From JANSYA01 sp965243385 (GTDB lineage: Bacteria; Spirochaetota; Leptospiria; Leptospirales; Leptonemataceae), in the NCBI GenBank assembly GCA_965243385.1, contig CBDEUV010000002.1, positions 1,178,001-1,242,000 of the forward strand: a DNA stretch of 64,000 nucleotides, read 5' to 3'. A program made the translations under genes and the position numbers. Position 1 is the stretch's first letter. Each line of letters starts with the position of its first letter. The notes below the pieces were generated by a model. That model was not told the origin of the DNA and did no database searches. It worked only from the letters and a program-made list of their open reading frames with translations. Positions 10,070 through 19,271 of this stretch are shown piece by piece.

Positions 10070-10108
10070 TGTGACATTTTTCGCTGGCCGGGCTGCGTTT
10101 TATATGAT
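10070..10108 (+). promoter_or_regulatory. Promoter of repeated element, copy A
   Basis: TGTGACA at 10070-10076, a -35-like TTCGCT at 10080-10085 and TATGAT at 10103-10108 with 17 bases between the boxes. The same arrangement recurs at 17696-17734 and 55465-55510. The DNA just left of TGTGACA reads TGCTATGCT on the minus strand, so the site could be bidirectional. Confidence 0.45.
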
Positions 10109-10114
10109 ATGCTA

Positions 10115-10215
10115 CCCGGCCCTGCCGCCGACGCCGCCCCTCGCTGAGATTGAAAGCAATACGGCAGACAGCCCGCCACCGAATACCACCCGCAGGGGGT
10201 GGGCGAGCTGTGTCC
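10115..10215 (+). ncRNA. Candidate small RNA / structured leader, copy A
   Basis: About 100 bases downstream of promoter copy A. A hairpin pairs 10172-10180 (CCCGCCACC) with 10195-10203 (GGGGGTGGG), with one wobble and one mismatch. The loop contains CCACCC, which could pair alternatively with the G-run. ACAGC before the hairpin can pair with GCTGT after it. No plus-strand gene follows: the next gene (SDR) is on the opposite strand and ends at 10227. It could instead be a terminator for that gene, but no clean T-run follows in either direction. Confidence 0.4.
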
Positions 10216-10226
10216 GAATCCGGCGA

Positions 10227-11027
10227 TCAGGCTCCGCGCTTCGCGCCGGTCGAACGCATCAGCCACCGAATGATCCCCGGCATAAACGGATTGAGCGCCA
10301 CAGTCGCCGACATCAAAAGCGGCGGCACCACGGTCTTCTTGCGCGTGCGCATATTCCTCACGATCGTCTTCGCGACCTGCTCCGGCGTCAGCGTCGGATA
10401 AAACATATCAACGATGCCCGGGATGCGATCTTCAGCGCCTTCGTTCGTCGAAAAATACGGCGTGGAGACTTTTCCCGGCGCGATCATCGAGACTTTCACG
10501 CCGGTTCCCATCAGATCTTCGCGCAGAGAATCGTTAAAACCGCGCAGGGCCCAGCGCGTCGAGATATAACCGGTCGCTCCGGGGAAGGCGAAAAAGCACG
10601 CGGCCGAATTAATATTGATGATATGCCCTGAACCGCGCGCGATCATCTCTTTCACAAAGGCCCGCGTCGTAAAAAAAGCGGCGAAGTACGGCGCGTCCAT
10701 CATAGCCCGCGCTTCTTCGCCGCTGGTCTCGTCGACGAAGAGCCAGCGGCCGGCTCCGGCGCAGTTGACGATGACATCGGGCACCCCGAGCTCCGATTTG
10801 ATTTTGGCCGCGCTCGCCTCGACCGCCTGGTTGTCGGCCGCGTCGACCGGATAGACGTGACTCTTGCCCCCTGCATTCGAGATTCGCTCGGCCACCTCCT
10901 GCAATTTGTCGCGATTGCGAGCCTGCAGGATCAATTCGCCGCCCTGTTGGGCCGCCAGTTCAGCTGTCGACGCACCGATCCCGCTCGATGCTCCCGTGAT
11001 CAGGATCTTTTTTCCGTTTAATTTCAT
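10227..11027 (-). CDS. Short-chain dehydrogenase/reductase with YxxxR in place of YxxxK
   Basis: 266 residues, normal length for a classical SDR. The Rossmann dinucleotide motif TGASSGIG is near residue 10, NCAG near residue 87, and a Ser (INSAA) sits 13 residues before the Tyr. The catalytic Tyr motif reads Tyr-Ile-Ser-Thr-Arg, so the usual Lys, which lowers the tyrosine pKa and holds the nicotinamide ribose, is Arg. The start at 11027 has GGGGGCG six bases upstream; the frame is open back to 11426 but that extension is not SDR-like. The gene is convergent with P1. It probably acts on a hydroxyl or carbonyl group of unknown substrate; the Lys-to-Arg change makes activity uncertain. Confidence 0.85.
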   Translation of the reverse strand: MKLNGKKILITGASSGIGASTAELAAQQGGELILQARNRDKLQEVAERISNAGGKSHVYPVDAADNQAVEASAAKIKSELGVPDVIVNCAGAGRWLFVDETSGEEARAMMDAPYFAAFFTTRAFVKEMIARGSGHIININSAACFFAFPGATGYISTRWALRGFNDSLREDLMGTGVKVSMIAPGKVSTPYFSTNEGAEDRIPGIVDMFYPTLTPEQVAKTIVRNMRTRKKTVVPPLLMSATVALNPFMPGIIRWLMRSTGAKRGA

Positions 11028-11620
11028 ATCGTCGCCCCCGGGCCGCATTTCACCTTTGATCGATTTTTCGCCAATCATTAAATTCGCGCGGACTCGGCCC
11101 GGGAGGGCTCCAGACCGCGTAACGGTGCCGCTCACGCCTGTGCCGGCGACGGGCGCCCTGCCCCGCGAACGCCAGATTTGGAGCGACTGCCGGCAGACGG
11201 AAGGAGCCGGAGTATGAGCAGGATCGCATACAGCCATCGCAAGTCCCGCTGTTCGGGAACGTCCTCCGGGCCTGGTGAAATATGATCGGCGAGTCGAGGG
11301 TTGTGATTCCATACTACGGTCACGCGTGTATCGAATGGCGCAGATCGTTACCGGCTGCGCAGTCGATTCGCCCGCTGTATCATCAGAAAGCGCGATGGAT
11401 TTTGACTGAGTTTCACAGAGGAGCACTTAAAGCGTAAGATTCTACACGAAACATCAAAAAAAACCCGGGATCCGCAAAACGCGATTCGCAATCTCGTTGC
11501 CGGCCAGCCGCAATCGCGCGTTAGCATCGCCTCGCAATCCTTCGGAACGGGTCTCCGGCGAAAGCTCATTCGTAAACGCGGCACGAGAATCGCGCCCCGC
11601 TCTTCCAAACCGGTAACATT
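11028..11620. other. 593-bp intergenic region between SDR and P2
   Basis: Divergent promoter region for the SDR gene (minus) and P2 (plus). I see no gene with family similarity, no tRNA and no strong promoter boxes. Small open frames here are short and lack ribosome sites. Nothing else is supported. Confidence 0.4.
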
Positions 11621-14600
11621 ATGAAATTAGATATTTCGCGCGACAGCAGTCAGCCCAACAACAAAGCAGGACAGGAGCGGAACTACGAAGGGCTCTTACA
11701 TCAACAGGGTCGCGTAATCACTGACGCGGACTGGAATGAACAATATCGCATTCAGCGTGAGATTCGCGCCGAACTTTCGCGCGATTTGATCGGCCTGACC
11801 GGCGCGCCCCGCGCACGGGCCGGCTTCCAGCTCACCGCGGTAACCGGGCCGGACAGCCAGCCGAACCTTAACATCTCCGCGGGGCATATTTACGTGAACG
11901 GCGCCCAATTGCGCCTGGCTGACGACGTGTTGTATACGCAGCAGCCGTTACTGCCCGGCGCGACTCTCCCGGACGCCGACGGCGATTATCTCGCTTATCT
12001 GGACGTGTGGCGGCGCGGTGTGACATCGCTCGAAGATCCGCGCATTCGCGAAATCGCTCTCGGCGGTCCGGAAACGGCCGGGCGCGAACAGTTGATCGGC
12101 CAGGTAAAATTGCTCCCGCTTGCCGACGGCGATTACGACGCGGCCAGTCAACCACCGGAATGGACCGCCCTGCTGGACACTGCCAGCGAAAGCGGCGGAC
12201 GACTCACCGCCCAGACCATCGCCGACCAGAGTACGGGCGGCGATGTTTGCGCCATCGGCGCGCGGGGCGGTTACACCGGAACGGACAACCGGCTCTATCG
12301 CGTGGAAATTCACGACGGCGGCGCGCCGGGGGTCGCAACGTTCAAATGGTCACGCGAAAACGCGACTCTGGCGACGGAATGGCTGGCCCTCGACGGAAAC
12401 GCCTTAACCGTGCGCGCCATCGGCCGCGACCGTGAGCTGAGTTTCGCCGCCGGCGATTGGATTGAAATCGACGACGAAGGACTGGAACTCGAAGGCCGGC
12501 CCGGTACGCTTGCGCGTGTCACGGACGTCATCGGCCAGACGCTGATGATCGACGAAGATAGCTTAACGCACTTCGACGGCGCGCCGGGACCGAACGCGGC
12601 CGGCGGTCGCGCCCTGGACATCAATGAATACCAGCGGGGCGCGCGCCGGGTGCGACGCTGGAGCATGCCGGAAGCCTCTGGAGCGCTGCCGGTTCCGGGC
12701 GGAAGCGAAGAGACCTGGCTCCAGCTGGAACAGGGGCTGCGCATTCGTTTCGACTTCGACGCCGAGCGCGAATACCGCACCGGCGACTACTGGCTGATTC
12801 CCGCGCGCGCCACCAATCGCAATATCGAATGGCCTTGCGACGAGTCGGGCGAAGCGCTTCCGGCGCCAACCGCCATGCGCCACGATTACGCCCGACTGGC
12901 CTTCGTTCGACATAGCGGCGGCGGCTTTACGGTGCAGGCCGACGCCAGGCGAATCTTTCCGGCGCTGACCGATGCGCAACTCACGTACGTAAGCGGCGAC
13001 GGGCAGGAACTGTTGCCGGGAACGCAACTCAGCCAGGCGCTGGCTGTTCGCGTACAGACCGCAGGCGGCGAACCAATCCCGGCCGCCTCGGTTCGCTTTC
13101 GCGTGATCGCGGGCGGCGGCTCCCTTGAAGCGACCGGCGACGCGACGAATACCGGCGCCGAAATCGTAATCAAATCCGGTGCGGACGGCCTGGCCCTCGC
13201 ACGCTGGACCACGGGCGGCGCGGGCGACGATCCAGACTATAGAAACGACCAGAGCATCGAGGCGCATCTCTTAACGGAATCCGGCGCGGCATTACCGGCC
13301 CTCGTCCGTTTTCATGCACACAAAGGATCCGCCGAAGCGACCGAATACACACCGCCGGTATTGACCGCCCCCGACGGCAGCGATCTCATGCTCGGGGTCG
13401 AGACCGCGAAAGACGGCCTGGACCGCCTTGCCCAGATCAAAGTCAACAAAGCCGGCGATACCATGACCGGTTCGCTGCAAATCGACCAGGATTTAGAAGT
13501 CAAAGGCACGCTGACCGTGCGCGGCGACGTCATCGCCCGCGATACGGATCATATGCCCGGCGACGTTCTACTCGGCGATCAGGACGAAGACACGATCACC
13601 ATTCACGGTACAGTGAGATCCGAACACAGCGACGGCGTCTTGCGGGTCGAAGACGGTCTGCGCATTCGCACGGACGATGAAACGGACACGCCCTTCCGGG
13701 TGGACGCACCTGTCGCCGGCCTGGCCGGACGCCCCTATCGCGCGCCGCTTACAATCGACAATACCGCGAACGCCCAGGCGCTCACGGACTATCAGCTCTT
13801 AGTCACGCTGGACACGGCGGCGCTCGTTGCCGCCGGCAAATTGCGCAGCGACGCGGCCGATTTAATTTTTACGGACACCGACGGCACAACGCAGATCCCG
13901 CACTGGCTCGAAAGCGGCGCGAATACGACCGGCAGCCGCTACTGGGTCCGCGTGCCGAATATCCCCGCGAATGGTTCGGCGACAATTTACGCATATTATG
14001 GCAATCCGGACGCGACCTCGCAGAGTTCGCCGGATTTAACCTTTGCCCGGACGATCGGGGGCGTGGCTGGCGCCTGGAAGCTCGAAGCCGGCAGCGGCAT
14101 TAACGTGCCCGATTTCTCCGGCGGGAATAACACCGGCACTATCAACGGGCCGGCGGTCTGGTCCGCGGACAATCCGTTTAACAGCGCGGCTTCGGGTTCC
14201 CTGGAATTCAACGGCACGGACAATCATATCCAATTGCCCGGCGGCAATATCGTCGGCGCGGGCAACGATCCCTTTACGGCTTCGGCGTGGATCTTTCAGA
14301 CAAAAGATATGAGCGGCGTCGCATATTATTTCGCGCTGCGTTTCCAGCAGGACGCGCAGTTCTTTTTCGCGGTCAATAGCGGACTGGGCGGCATCTTTTC
14401 GTGCTTTCGCGGTTCGGCTCAATGGGGCGTCCCCTTCGATGCGACGAGCATCGCGAATAGCTGGCACCATCTCGCAGTCGTCTACGACGGGGGCGACAGG
14501 AATATTCCGACCAGCTATACGGTCTATCTCGACGGCGCCGCCCTGCCTGCGCCGTCGATCAATGCTGGCATCGCCGGCGGCTCCAGCAACGACAACGTAA

Positions 14601-17563
14601 TCGGTTCCGACGACGACGGGACCGGCAATAATACGATCGGCCAGTTTCAGGGACGCATGAGCCACGTCAGGGCCTACAACCGCGCGCTGTCCGCCGCGGA
14701 AATCGCCGACGCCGCGAGTCTATACGGATACGTTACGCTCTCCTCGCCGGGCACGGAGTATCTGCGGTCGATCGCCGCGAACGAACCCGTGTTAAGCGTT
14801 GGCAGCGAACAGTTAGTGACCGGCAGTGAGCAGACCATCGTTTATATTCAGCCCGGCTCGGGCAACGTCGGCGTGGGCACGACCGCCCCGGGCGAAAAGC
14901 TATCCGTCGACGGCATCATCGAAACGAAAAGCGGCGGCGTCAAATTTCCCGACGGCACCATTCAGACCACGGCGGGCGGCGGAGGCGGCGGCATGACCGG
15001 CGCTTTCGATACGCTGCCCTTAGGAACGATTCTCGCCTGGCATCGCGACATCGCGGGCAACCCGGAGCTACCGGACGGCTGGGTCGAATGTAACGGCCAG
15101 TTGGTCGACGATCCGCTCAGTCCCTTTCACCAGGTGCCGAATGTCGTGCCGAATTTGAACGATACGCGCCAGAGCTGGAATTTTCGAGGAAGCTTTTTGC
15201 GCGGTGGCAATACATCTGGACTCTGGCAGGACGATCAGTTTCAGGGGCACGGCCACCGCGAAAGTTCCGGTCACACCCACCGCGAGCAGGGGGGAATCAG
15301 AAGCGATTTCTCGAATTTTACTGGTGGGATTCAAGGACAGGACGTCCCACGCCCGGACTTACCACAAATCATAACATATCCGACGCAGGTAACTGTCGAC
15401 ACGATGATCGGAACCGTGAACGGCACACCCCGCGCCGGTTCCGAAACCCGCCCGGTCAATATGTCGGTCATCTGGATCATGAAGGTCCGCCAGAACGGCG
15501 TCGGCGACGGCCAGAGCGTCTATATCAAATCGAATTTCCAGATGCTCGATTTCATTCAGAACGTGCCGGTCATGAACCACACGCTCACCGAAACGCAGCA
15601 ATTTTCGGGCGTGTGGCGCGATTTCGGCGGCAGTCCGATTACGATTACCCTGCCGACCACCGGCCGTTTTTATCTGCGCGGTCAAATCAGCTATTTCAAT
15701 CGCACCACCGGCGCAATTAACGTGCGCGCGCTCATCGACGATTCGATCATCGGCAATGTGCTGACCTATATTCCGTGGTTGCAGACCCAGGACGGCGGGC
15801 TCGGAAACCAATCGTTTACGACGCAAATCGTCGCCGGCATCGGCGGGGAACAGGACACGCTGGCGGCCGGCACGCATACCGTCAAATTTCAGATCGAGAT
15901 GCAGGACACCGGCAGCCTGGAATTCAACCGCACCGGGCGCGGCCACGGTATCAACAACGTCGAAGTCTTCGGCTACGATTTAACGGCGCAGTCGGTCGGC
16001 CTGTGGGACGCACAGGGCGAGAATATATCGCGCGATGCGGGTAACGTCGGCATCGGCACCGATCAGCCCGAAGCGAAGCTCCATATCGCCGGCGAAATCG
16101 GCGTGGACGGCATCCTCTTCCCCGACGGCACGCTGCAGACGACGGCGGGCCAGGGCGGAGGCGGCGGCAATCTACCGCTGGGAACCGTGCTCGCCTGGCA
16201 TAAATCGTTTAACAATACGCCGAACCTGCCCGACGGCTGGGTAGAATGCAACGGGCAGACCTTAAGCGATCCGGCCAGTCCGTATAACGGTCAGGTGATC
16301 CCGGATCTGAATAATCCAAAGAACGCCTGGAATTCGAAGGGCAGTTTCTTGCGGGGCGATACGAGCTCGGGCGACTTCGAACAGGATGAATTTCAGGGCC
16401 ACCGGCACAGTCACACCGGACGGGTTTGGAGCGATAATAGCGGTCCCTGGCAGGTGAATCTGAATTCGGGCGTCTGGCTTCAACACGATATATTCAGGGT
16501 GGACGGACCGACCGAATTGTCTCAGGGCGCGCCACGCTTCGGCGACGAAACCCGCCCCGCCAATATGTCCGTCGTCTGGATCATGAAAGTCCGCGACAGC
16601 GCGCTCGGGCCGCCAGTGGGCGGCTACGCGATTTTCAAGGATCGCAAGCCCAACGGGGAATGGGGCGGGACTGTGCCGGTGCTGTCCAGCTGGTTTACGC
16701 GGACGCTCAATACGATCGACACGAACATCGGCGGCGCCAGTTTAACTTCAAATAATATCACACTACCCGCGGGGACTTATTTGGTGCGCGCAACCGCACC
16801 GGCCCACAGAGTGCAGAGATTTCGTATTCGTCTTCAGAATTCGACGGACGATACGACGGCTATTCTCGGAAACTCTAATTACGCCTCGCATACTGAAAAC
16901 GAAGAAGAATCGAATAACGCAGTCCTGATCGGAATGGTGAGCATCGATTCGCCGAAGTCATTTCGCATTGAACAGTTTTGCGAGGCATCGAGCGCGGGCG
17001 TTGCCGGGCTCGGCCACCAGGCCTCCACCGGCGATGACGAAATCTACACCCAGGTCGAAGTGCTGCAATTCGTGCAGCCGACGCCGGAAGGAGTCGATCT
17101 GGTCGCTTCGGTGCAGTCGTTCGCGACCGAAAGCGCGCCCCAGGGCTGGCTGGAATGCGATGGCCGCGAAGTTTCGCGTACGCTTTACGCGCGCCTCTTT
17201 CAAAGAATCGGCGATCGTTTTGGCGCCGGCGACGGTTCGACGACTTTCAATGTTCCCGATATGCGCGGCGAATTCATTCGCGGTTGGGATAACGGCCGCG
17301 GCGTCGACTCGGGCCGCGGCATGGGAACGGCTCAGGAAGATCAGTTCCAGGGACACTGGCATCGCTGGTTCGCGAATAATTCGACTGCGGGACCGGGCAG
17401 CGCAATCAGCGCCGATTGGTTGAACGCGGCGCCCGATGGAACGAACGACCAGAGCGACCAGCGGGTACGCGAAGCACTTCCGGATGGCGCGAACGGCGTC
17501 CCCCGCACCGGTCCGGAAACCCGCCCGCGAAATATCGCGCTGTTGTATTGCATTAAGTACTGA
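11621..17563 (+). CDS. P2: giant modular fibre-like protein with three collar modules
   Basis: 1980 residues. Modules: 1-445 N-terminal DUF6519-like domain with GRVITDADWNEQ; 450-565 Ig-like; 575-665 conserved hinge; 704-797 DUF2341; 814-1034 LamG; 1080-1122 fibre motif (KLSVDGIIE, then FPDGTIQTTAGG); 1133-1290 collar 1; 1300-1457 an extra beta-rich module absent from the other three paralogues; 1474-1510 fibre motif 2; 1517-1660 collar 2; 1667-1820 beta-rich module; 1830-1980 terminal tail-collar domain ending YCIKY. The start Met-Lys-Leu-Asp-Ile-Ser-Arg matches the paralogues; no good ribosome site is visible. No signal peptide or membrane segment. Expected to form a trimeric, elongated fibre whose C-terminal half binds a target. 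Its job is inferred from the modules. Confidence 0.85.
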   Translation: MKLDISRDSSQPNNKAGQERNYEGLLHQQGRVITDADWNEQYRIQREIRAELSRDLIGLTGAPRARAGFQLTAVTGPDSQPNLNISAGHIYVNGAQLRLADDVLYTQQPLLPGATLPDADGDYLAYLDVWRRGVTSLEDPRIREIALGGPETAGREQLIGQVKLLPLADGDYDAASQPPEWTALLDTASESGGRLTAQTIADQSTGGDVCAIGARGGYTGTDNRLYRVEIHDGGAPGVATFKWSRENATLATEWLALDGNALTVRAIGRDRELSFAAGDWIEIDDEGLELEGRPGTLARVTDVIGQTLMIDEDSLTHFDGAPGPNAAGGRALDINEYQRGARRVRRWSMPEASGALPVPGGSEETWLQLEQGLRIRFDFDAEREYRTGDYWLIPARATNRNIEWPCDESGEALPAPTAMRHDYARLAFVRHSGGGFTVQADARRIFPALTDAQLTYVSGDGQELLPGTQLSQALAVRVQTAGGEPIPAASVRFRVIAGGGSLEATGDATNTGAEIVIKSGADGLALARWTTGGAGDDPDYRNDQSIEAHLLTESGAALPALVRFHAHKGSAEATEYTPPVLTAPDGSDLMLGVETAKDGLDRLAQIKVNKAGDTMTGSLQIDQDLEVKGTLTVRGDVIARDTDHMPGDVLLGDQDEDTITIHGTVRSEHSDGVLRVEDGLRIRTDDETDTPFRVDAPVAGLAGRPYRAPLTIDNTANAQALTDYQLLVTLDTAALVAAGKLRSDAADLIFTDTDGTTQIPHWLESGANTTGSRYWVRVPNIPANGSATIYAYYGNPDATSQSSPDLTFARTIGGVAGAWKLEAGSGINVPDFSGGNNTGTINGPAVWSADNPFNSAASGSLEFNGTDNHIQLPGGNIVGAGNDPFTASAWIFQTKDMSGVAYYFALRFQQDAQFFFAVNSGLGGIFSCFRGSAQWGVPFDATSIANSWHHLAVVYDGGDRNIPTSYTVYLDGAALPAPSINAGIAGGSSNDNVIGSDDDGTGNNTIGQFQGRMSHVRAYNRALSAAEIADAASLYGYVTLSSPGTEYLRSIAANEPVLSVGSEQLVTGSEQTIVYIQPGSGNVGVGTTAPGEKLSVDGIIETKSGGVKFPDGTIQTTAGGGGGGMTGAFDTLPLGTILAWHRDIAGNPELPDGWVECNGQLVDDPLSPFHQVPNVVPNLNDTRQSWNFRGSFLRGGNTSGLWQDDQFQGHGHRESSGHTHREQGGIRSDFSNFTGGIQGQDVPRPDLPQIITYPTQVTVDTMIGTVNGTPRAGSETRPVNMSVIWIMKVRQNGVGDGQSVYIKSNFQMLDFIQNVPVMNHTLTETQQFSGVWRDFGGSPITITLPTTGRFYLRGQISYFNRTTGAINVRALIDDSIIGNVLTYIPWLQTQDGGLGNQSFTTQIVAGIGGEQDTLAAGTHTVKFQIEMQDTGSLEFNRTGRGHGINNVEVFGYDLTAQSVGLWDAQGENISRDAGNVGIGTDQPEAKLHIAGEIGVDGILFPDGTLQTTAGQGGGGGNLPLGTVLAWHKSFNNTPNLPDGWVECNGQTLSDPASPYNGQVIPDLNNPKNAWNSKGSFLRGDTSSGDFEQDEFQGHRHSHTGRVWSDNSGPWQVNLNSGVWLQHDIFRVDGPTELSQGAPRFGDETRPANMSVVWIMKVRDSALGPPVGGYAIFKDRKPNGEWGGTVPVLSSWFTRTLNTIDTNIGGASLTSNNITLPAGTYLVRATAPAHRVQRFRIRLQNSTDDTTAILGNSNYASHTENEEESNNAVLIGMVSIDSPKSFRIEQFCEASSAGVAGLGHQASTGDDEIYTQVEVLQFVQPTPEGVDLVASVQSFATESAPQGWLECDGREVSRTLYARLFQRIGDRFGAGDGSTTFNVPDMRGEFIRGWDNGRGVDSGRGMGTAQEDQFQGHWHRWFANNSTAGPGSAISADWLNAAPDGTNDQSDQRVREALPDGANGVPRTGPETRPRNIALLYCIKY

Positions 17564-17578
17564 ATCCCGGAGCACGCA

Positions 17579-17644
17579 CGCGGCCGGGCCGAAGTCATCT
17601 GGCCGCGCCTTACCGCTTTCCGCATCTCCCGCTGACCGTAGCCA
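17579..17644 (+). terminator. Hairpin and shared 3' flank after P2
   Basis: CGCGGCC (17579-17585) pairs perfectly with GGCCGCG (17601-17607). The following stretch at 17619-17644 (TCCGCATCTCCCG..GACCGTAGCCA) is almost identical to 25628-25653 after P3. There is no T-run, so Rho-independent termination is uncertain. Confidence 0.35.
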
Positions 17645-17695
17645 GATCGTAATCGGTCTGGGCCACAGTACCCCGAGTCTATCATAGCATCCACC

Positions 17696-17734
17696 TGTGA
17701 CAGATTTGGCTTGCTTGATCGGATTTTTTATGAT
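17696..17734 (+). promoter_or_regulatory. Promoter of repeated element, copy B
   Basis: TGTGACA at 17696-17702, TTGGCT at 17706-17711 and TATGAT at 17729-17734 with a 17-base spacer. Spacing from TGTGACA to TATGAT is 26 bases, identical to copy A. The minus strand just upstream reads TGCTATGAT, a possible divergent extended -10. Confidence 0.5.
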
Positions 17735-17740
17735 AAGATT

Positions 17741-17835
17741 CGCTCGTTCCTGACGCCGCGCCGCCCGCTTAATTTACGAAGCAATCAAGACAACCCGCCC
17801 CCATTGCCTCCCACGGGGGCGGGCGACGTGTGTCT
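17741..17835 (+). ncRNA. Candidate small RNA / structured leader, copy B
   Basis: Perfect 9-bp stem: CCCGCCCCC (17794-17802) with GGGGGCGGG (17815-17823), loop ending CCTCCCAC. GACA before and TGTC after can form an outer helix. The AAGCAAT and GACA stretches before the hairpin are shared with copy A. It lies between convergent P2 and the minus-strand gene ending at 17836, so no plus-strand reading frame follows. It may also help terminate the minus-strand gene. Confidence 0.4.
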
Positions 17836-18219
17836 TCAAACGCGAATCGCGTATTTGAGAACTATCGCGACGCCCAGGAGCCCGGACGCGAAGACATCCG
17901 CGAAAAAAATACGCCGCATCGCCGGGCCCGGGTTTTCCGTGAGCGCGTACAGCAGCATGAATCCCAGCATACTCACCATGCCGACGACGATCGCGGTCAG
18001 CCGCAGTTCCGACACGAAGGCCCCGGCGAGTAACACTCCTCCGATCAATGCGAACATCACCGCGCGATGGCGCAATAGCAGAACCACGTCGGCCGAATCC
18101 AGACGCACGCCGTACAATGCGAAGAGTCTATCCGCGGACAGGACGCCGCTCACGGGAATCAAATGAATCAACGCCGCGATTACCAGAGCGGCGCCGAGCG
18201 CAATATTAGAAATAGTCAT
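17836..18219 (-). CDS. Small four-helix membrane protein, unknown function
   Basis: 127 residues with four predicted membrane segments (about residues 5-25, 45-68, 72-92, 103-122). The Leu-Leu-Arg-His-Arg-Ala stretch before the second segment is typical of a small family of four-helix proteins I have seen under inconsistent names; I give it no function. It is divergent from the AraC-type gene starting at 18286 with only 66 bp between, so the AraC protein may regulate it. Cytoplasmic membrane location is expected. Nothing suggests truncation. Confidence 0.7.
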   Translation of the reverse strand: MTISNIALGAALVIAALIHLIPVSGVLSADRLFALYGVRLDSADVVLLLRHRAVMFALIGGVLLAGAFVSELRLTAIVVGMVSMLGFMLLYALTENPGPAMRRIFFADVFASGLLGVAIVLKYAIRV

Positions 18220-18285
18220 GCGCTGCTTGTATCATCGCAGAAAAATATTCACTTGTAAAAACCTGCCGGCGATTCAAAAAAACGA

Positions 18286-19203
18286 ATGTCCCCGACGGCG
18301 GTCTATTTGTGGAGCGGGCGATCCCTGGTCTGCGCTCGTCTCGACGACCTGCCGTGGCACCGGCACCAGGCGGCGGGAGTCTGCATCGCACTGGATCCGG
18401 AAGCGTCGCCGCTGTTTCAGCGCGAAGCCAGCGGAGAATGGCGGGAATTCCGCGCGTTGCGCGTGCCGCCCGGCTGCGGCCATGCTTTTCGTTTTCGCGA
18501 ACAGGCCATGGCCTTTCTATTTTTCGATCCGGGTTCGCCGTACTTCGAAATGGTTTTTGATGGCATCACCGGACCGGAGCTCTGGCAAAACCAGGCGGCC
18601 CAGGGGACGATCGCGAATATCGAAGCGCTCTGGAACGGCGGCGATCCCGGCGCCATCGGCGAAACGGTGGCGGCCGGCTTGCTTGCGGGCATCCCCGGCG
18701 ACGCCCGGGACGCGACCGGCACGCCTGCGGATCAGGCCGGCGCCACGGATACTGGTCCTGCGCGCGAATCCGACAGCGACCCGGAGCCACTCGACACTCT
18801 CGAAGAGCTGTACGGCGATCCGCGCATCCAGGCGGTCGTGCGTGCGATTCTGGAATGGCCCGAGCCGGACGCAACGCCGCGTATCGAAGATCTGGCCGCG
18901 GTCGCGGGCCTTTCGCCTTCGCGGCTCGCGCATCTATTTCGGGAACGGGTGGGCATTCCCATTCGCGCGCTGCGCACCTGGTTTCGCCTGAAAGCCGCCG
19001 CCATTCTCATCCGGCGCGGCGCGAATTTGACGGACGCCGCCGTGGGCGCCGGCTTCTACGACCAGGCTCATTTCACGCGCACATTTCGCCAGATGTTCGG
19101 GCTGCCGCCTTCTCGAATCTTTGCGAAAACGCAGGCGAACACGCACTGGTTTATCGAAGCGGAGGCTTTGACCCTGACTCTGAACTCAGTCCGACGTCCA
19201 TGA
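18286..19203 (+). CDS. AraC-family transcriptional regulator
   Basis: 305 residues. The N-terminal part (1-110) has the cupin-like start WHRHQAAG expected of an effector-binding domain. Residues about 185-285 form the two helix-turn-helix AraC domain: the first helix pair includes IEDLAAVAGLSPSRLAHLF and the second includes DAAVGAGFYDQAHFTRTFRQ, followed by the usual Phe-Gly-Leu-Pro-Pro-Ser end. It is divergent from the small membrane protein and followed 68 bp later by a methyltransferase on the same strand. It probably senses a small ligand and controls one of these neighbours. The ligand is not predictable. Confidence 0.88.
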   Translation: MSPTAVYLWSGRSLVCARLDDLPWHRHQAAGVCIALDPEASPLFQREASGEWREFRALRVPPGCGHAFRFREQAMAFLFFDPGSPYFEMVFDGITGPELWQNQAAQGTIANIEALWNGGDPGAIGETVAAGLLAGIPGDARDATGTPADQAGATDTGPARESDSDPEPLDTLEELYGDPRIQAVVRAILEWPEPDATPRIEDLAAVAGLSPSRLAHLFRERVGIPIRALRTWFRLKAAAILIRRGANLTDAAVGAGFYDQAHFTRTFRQMFGLPPSRIFAKTQANTHWFIEAEALTLTLNSVRRP

Positions 19204-19271
19204 GATCGGCCGATCGATGCTTCACGCGACGAATCGACTTGACCGCTATTTTGCCGCGTATTTGATACGGT

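Noticed and set aside
10172..10203. Simple terminator of the SDR gene
   Set aside because: Possible, but no clean T-run follows in that direction, and the same hairpin with a plus-strand promoter recurs at 55560 where no minus-strand gene needs ending.
11028..11426. N-terminal extension of the SDR protein
   Set aside because: SDRs start at the Rossmann strand; GGGGGCG precedes the ATG at 11027.
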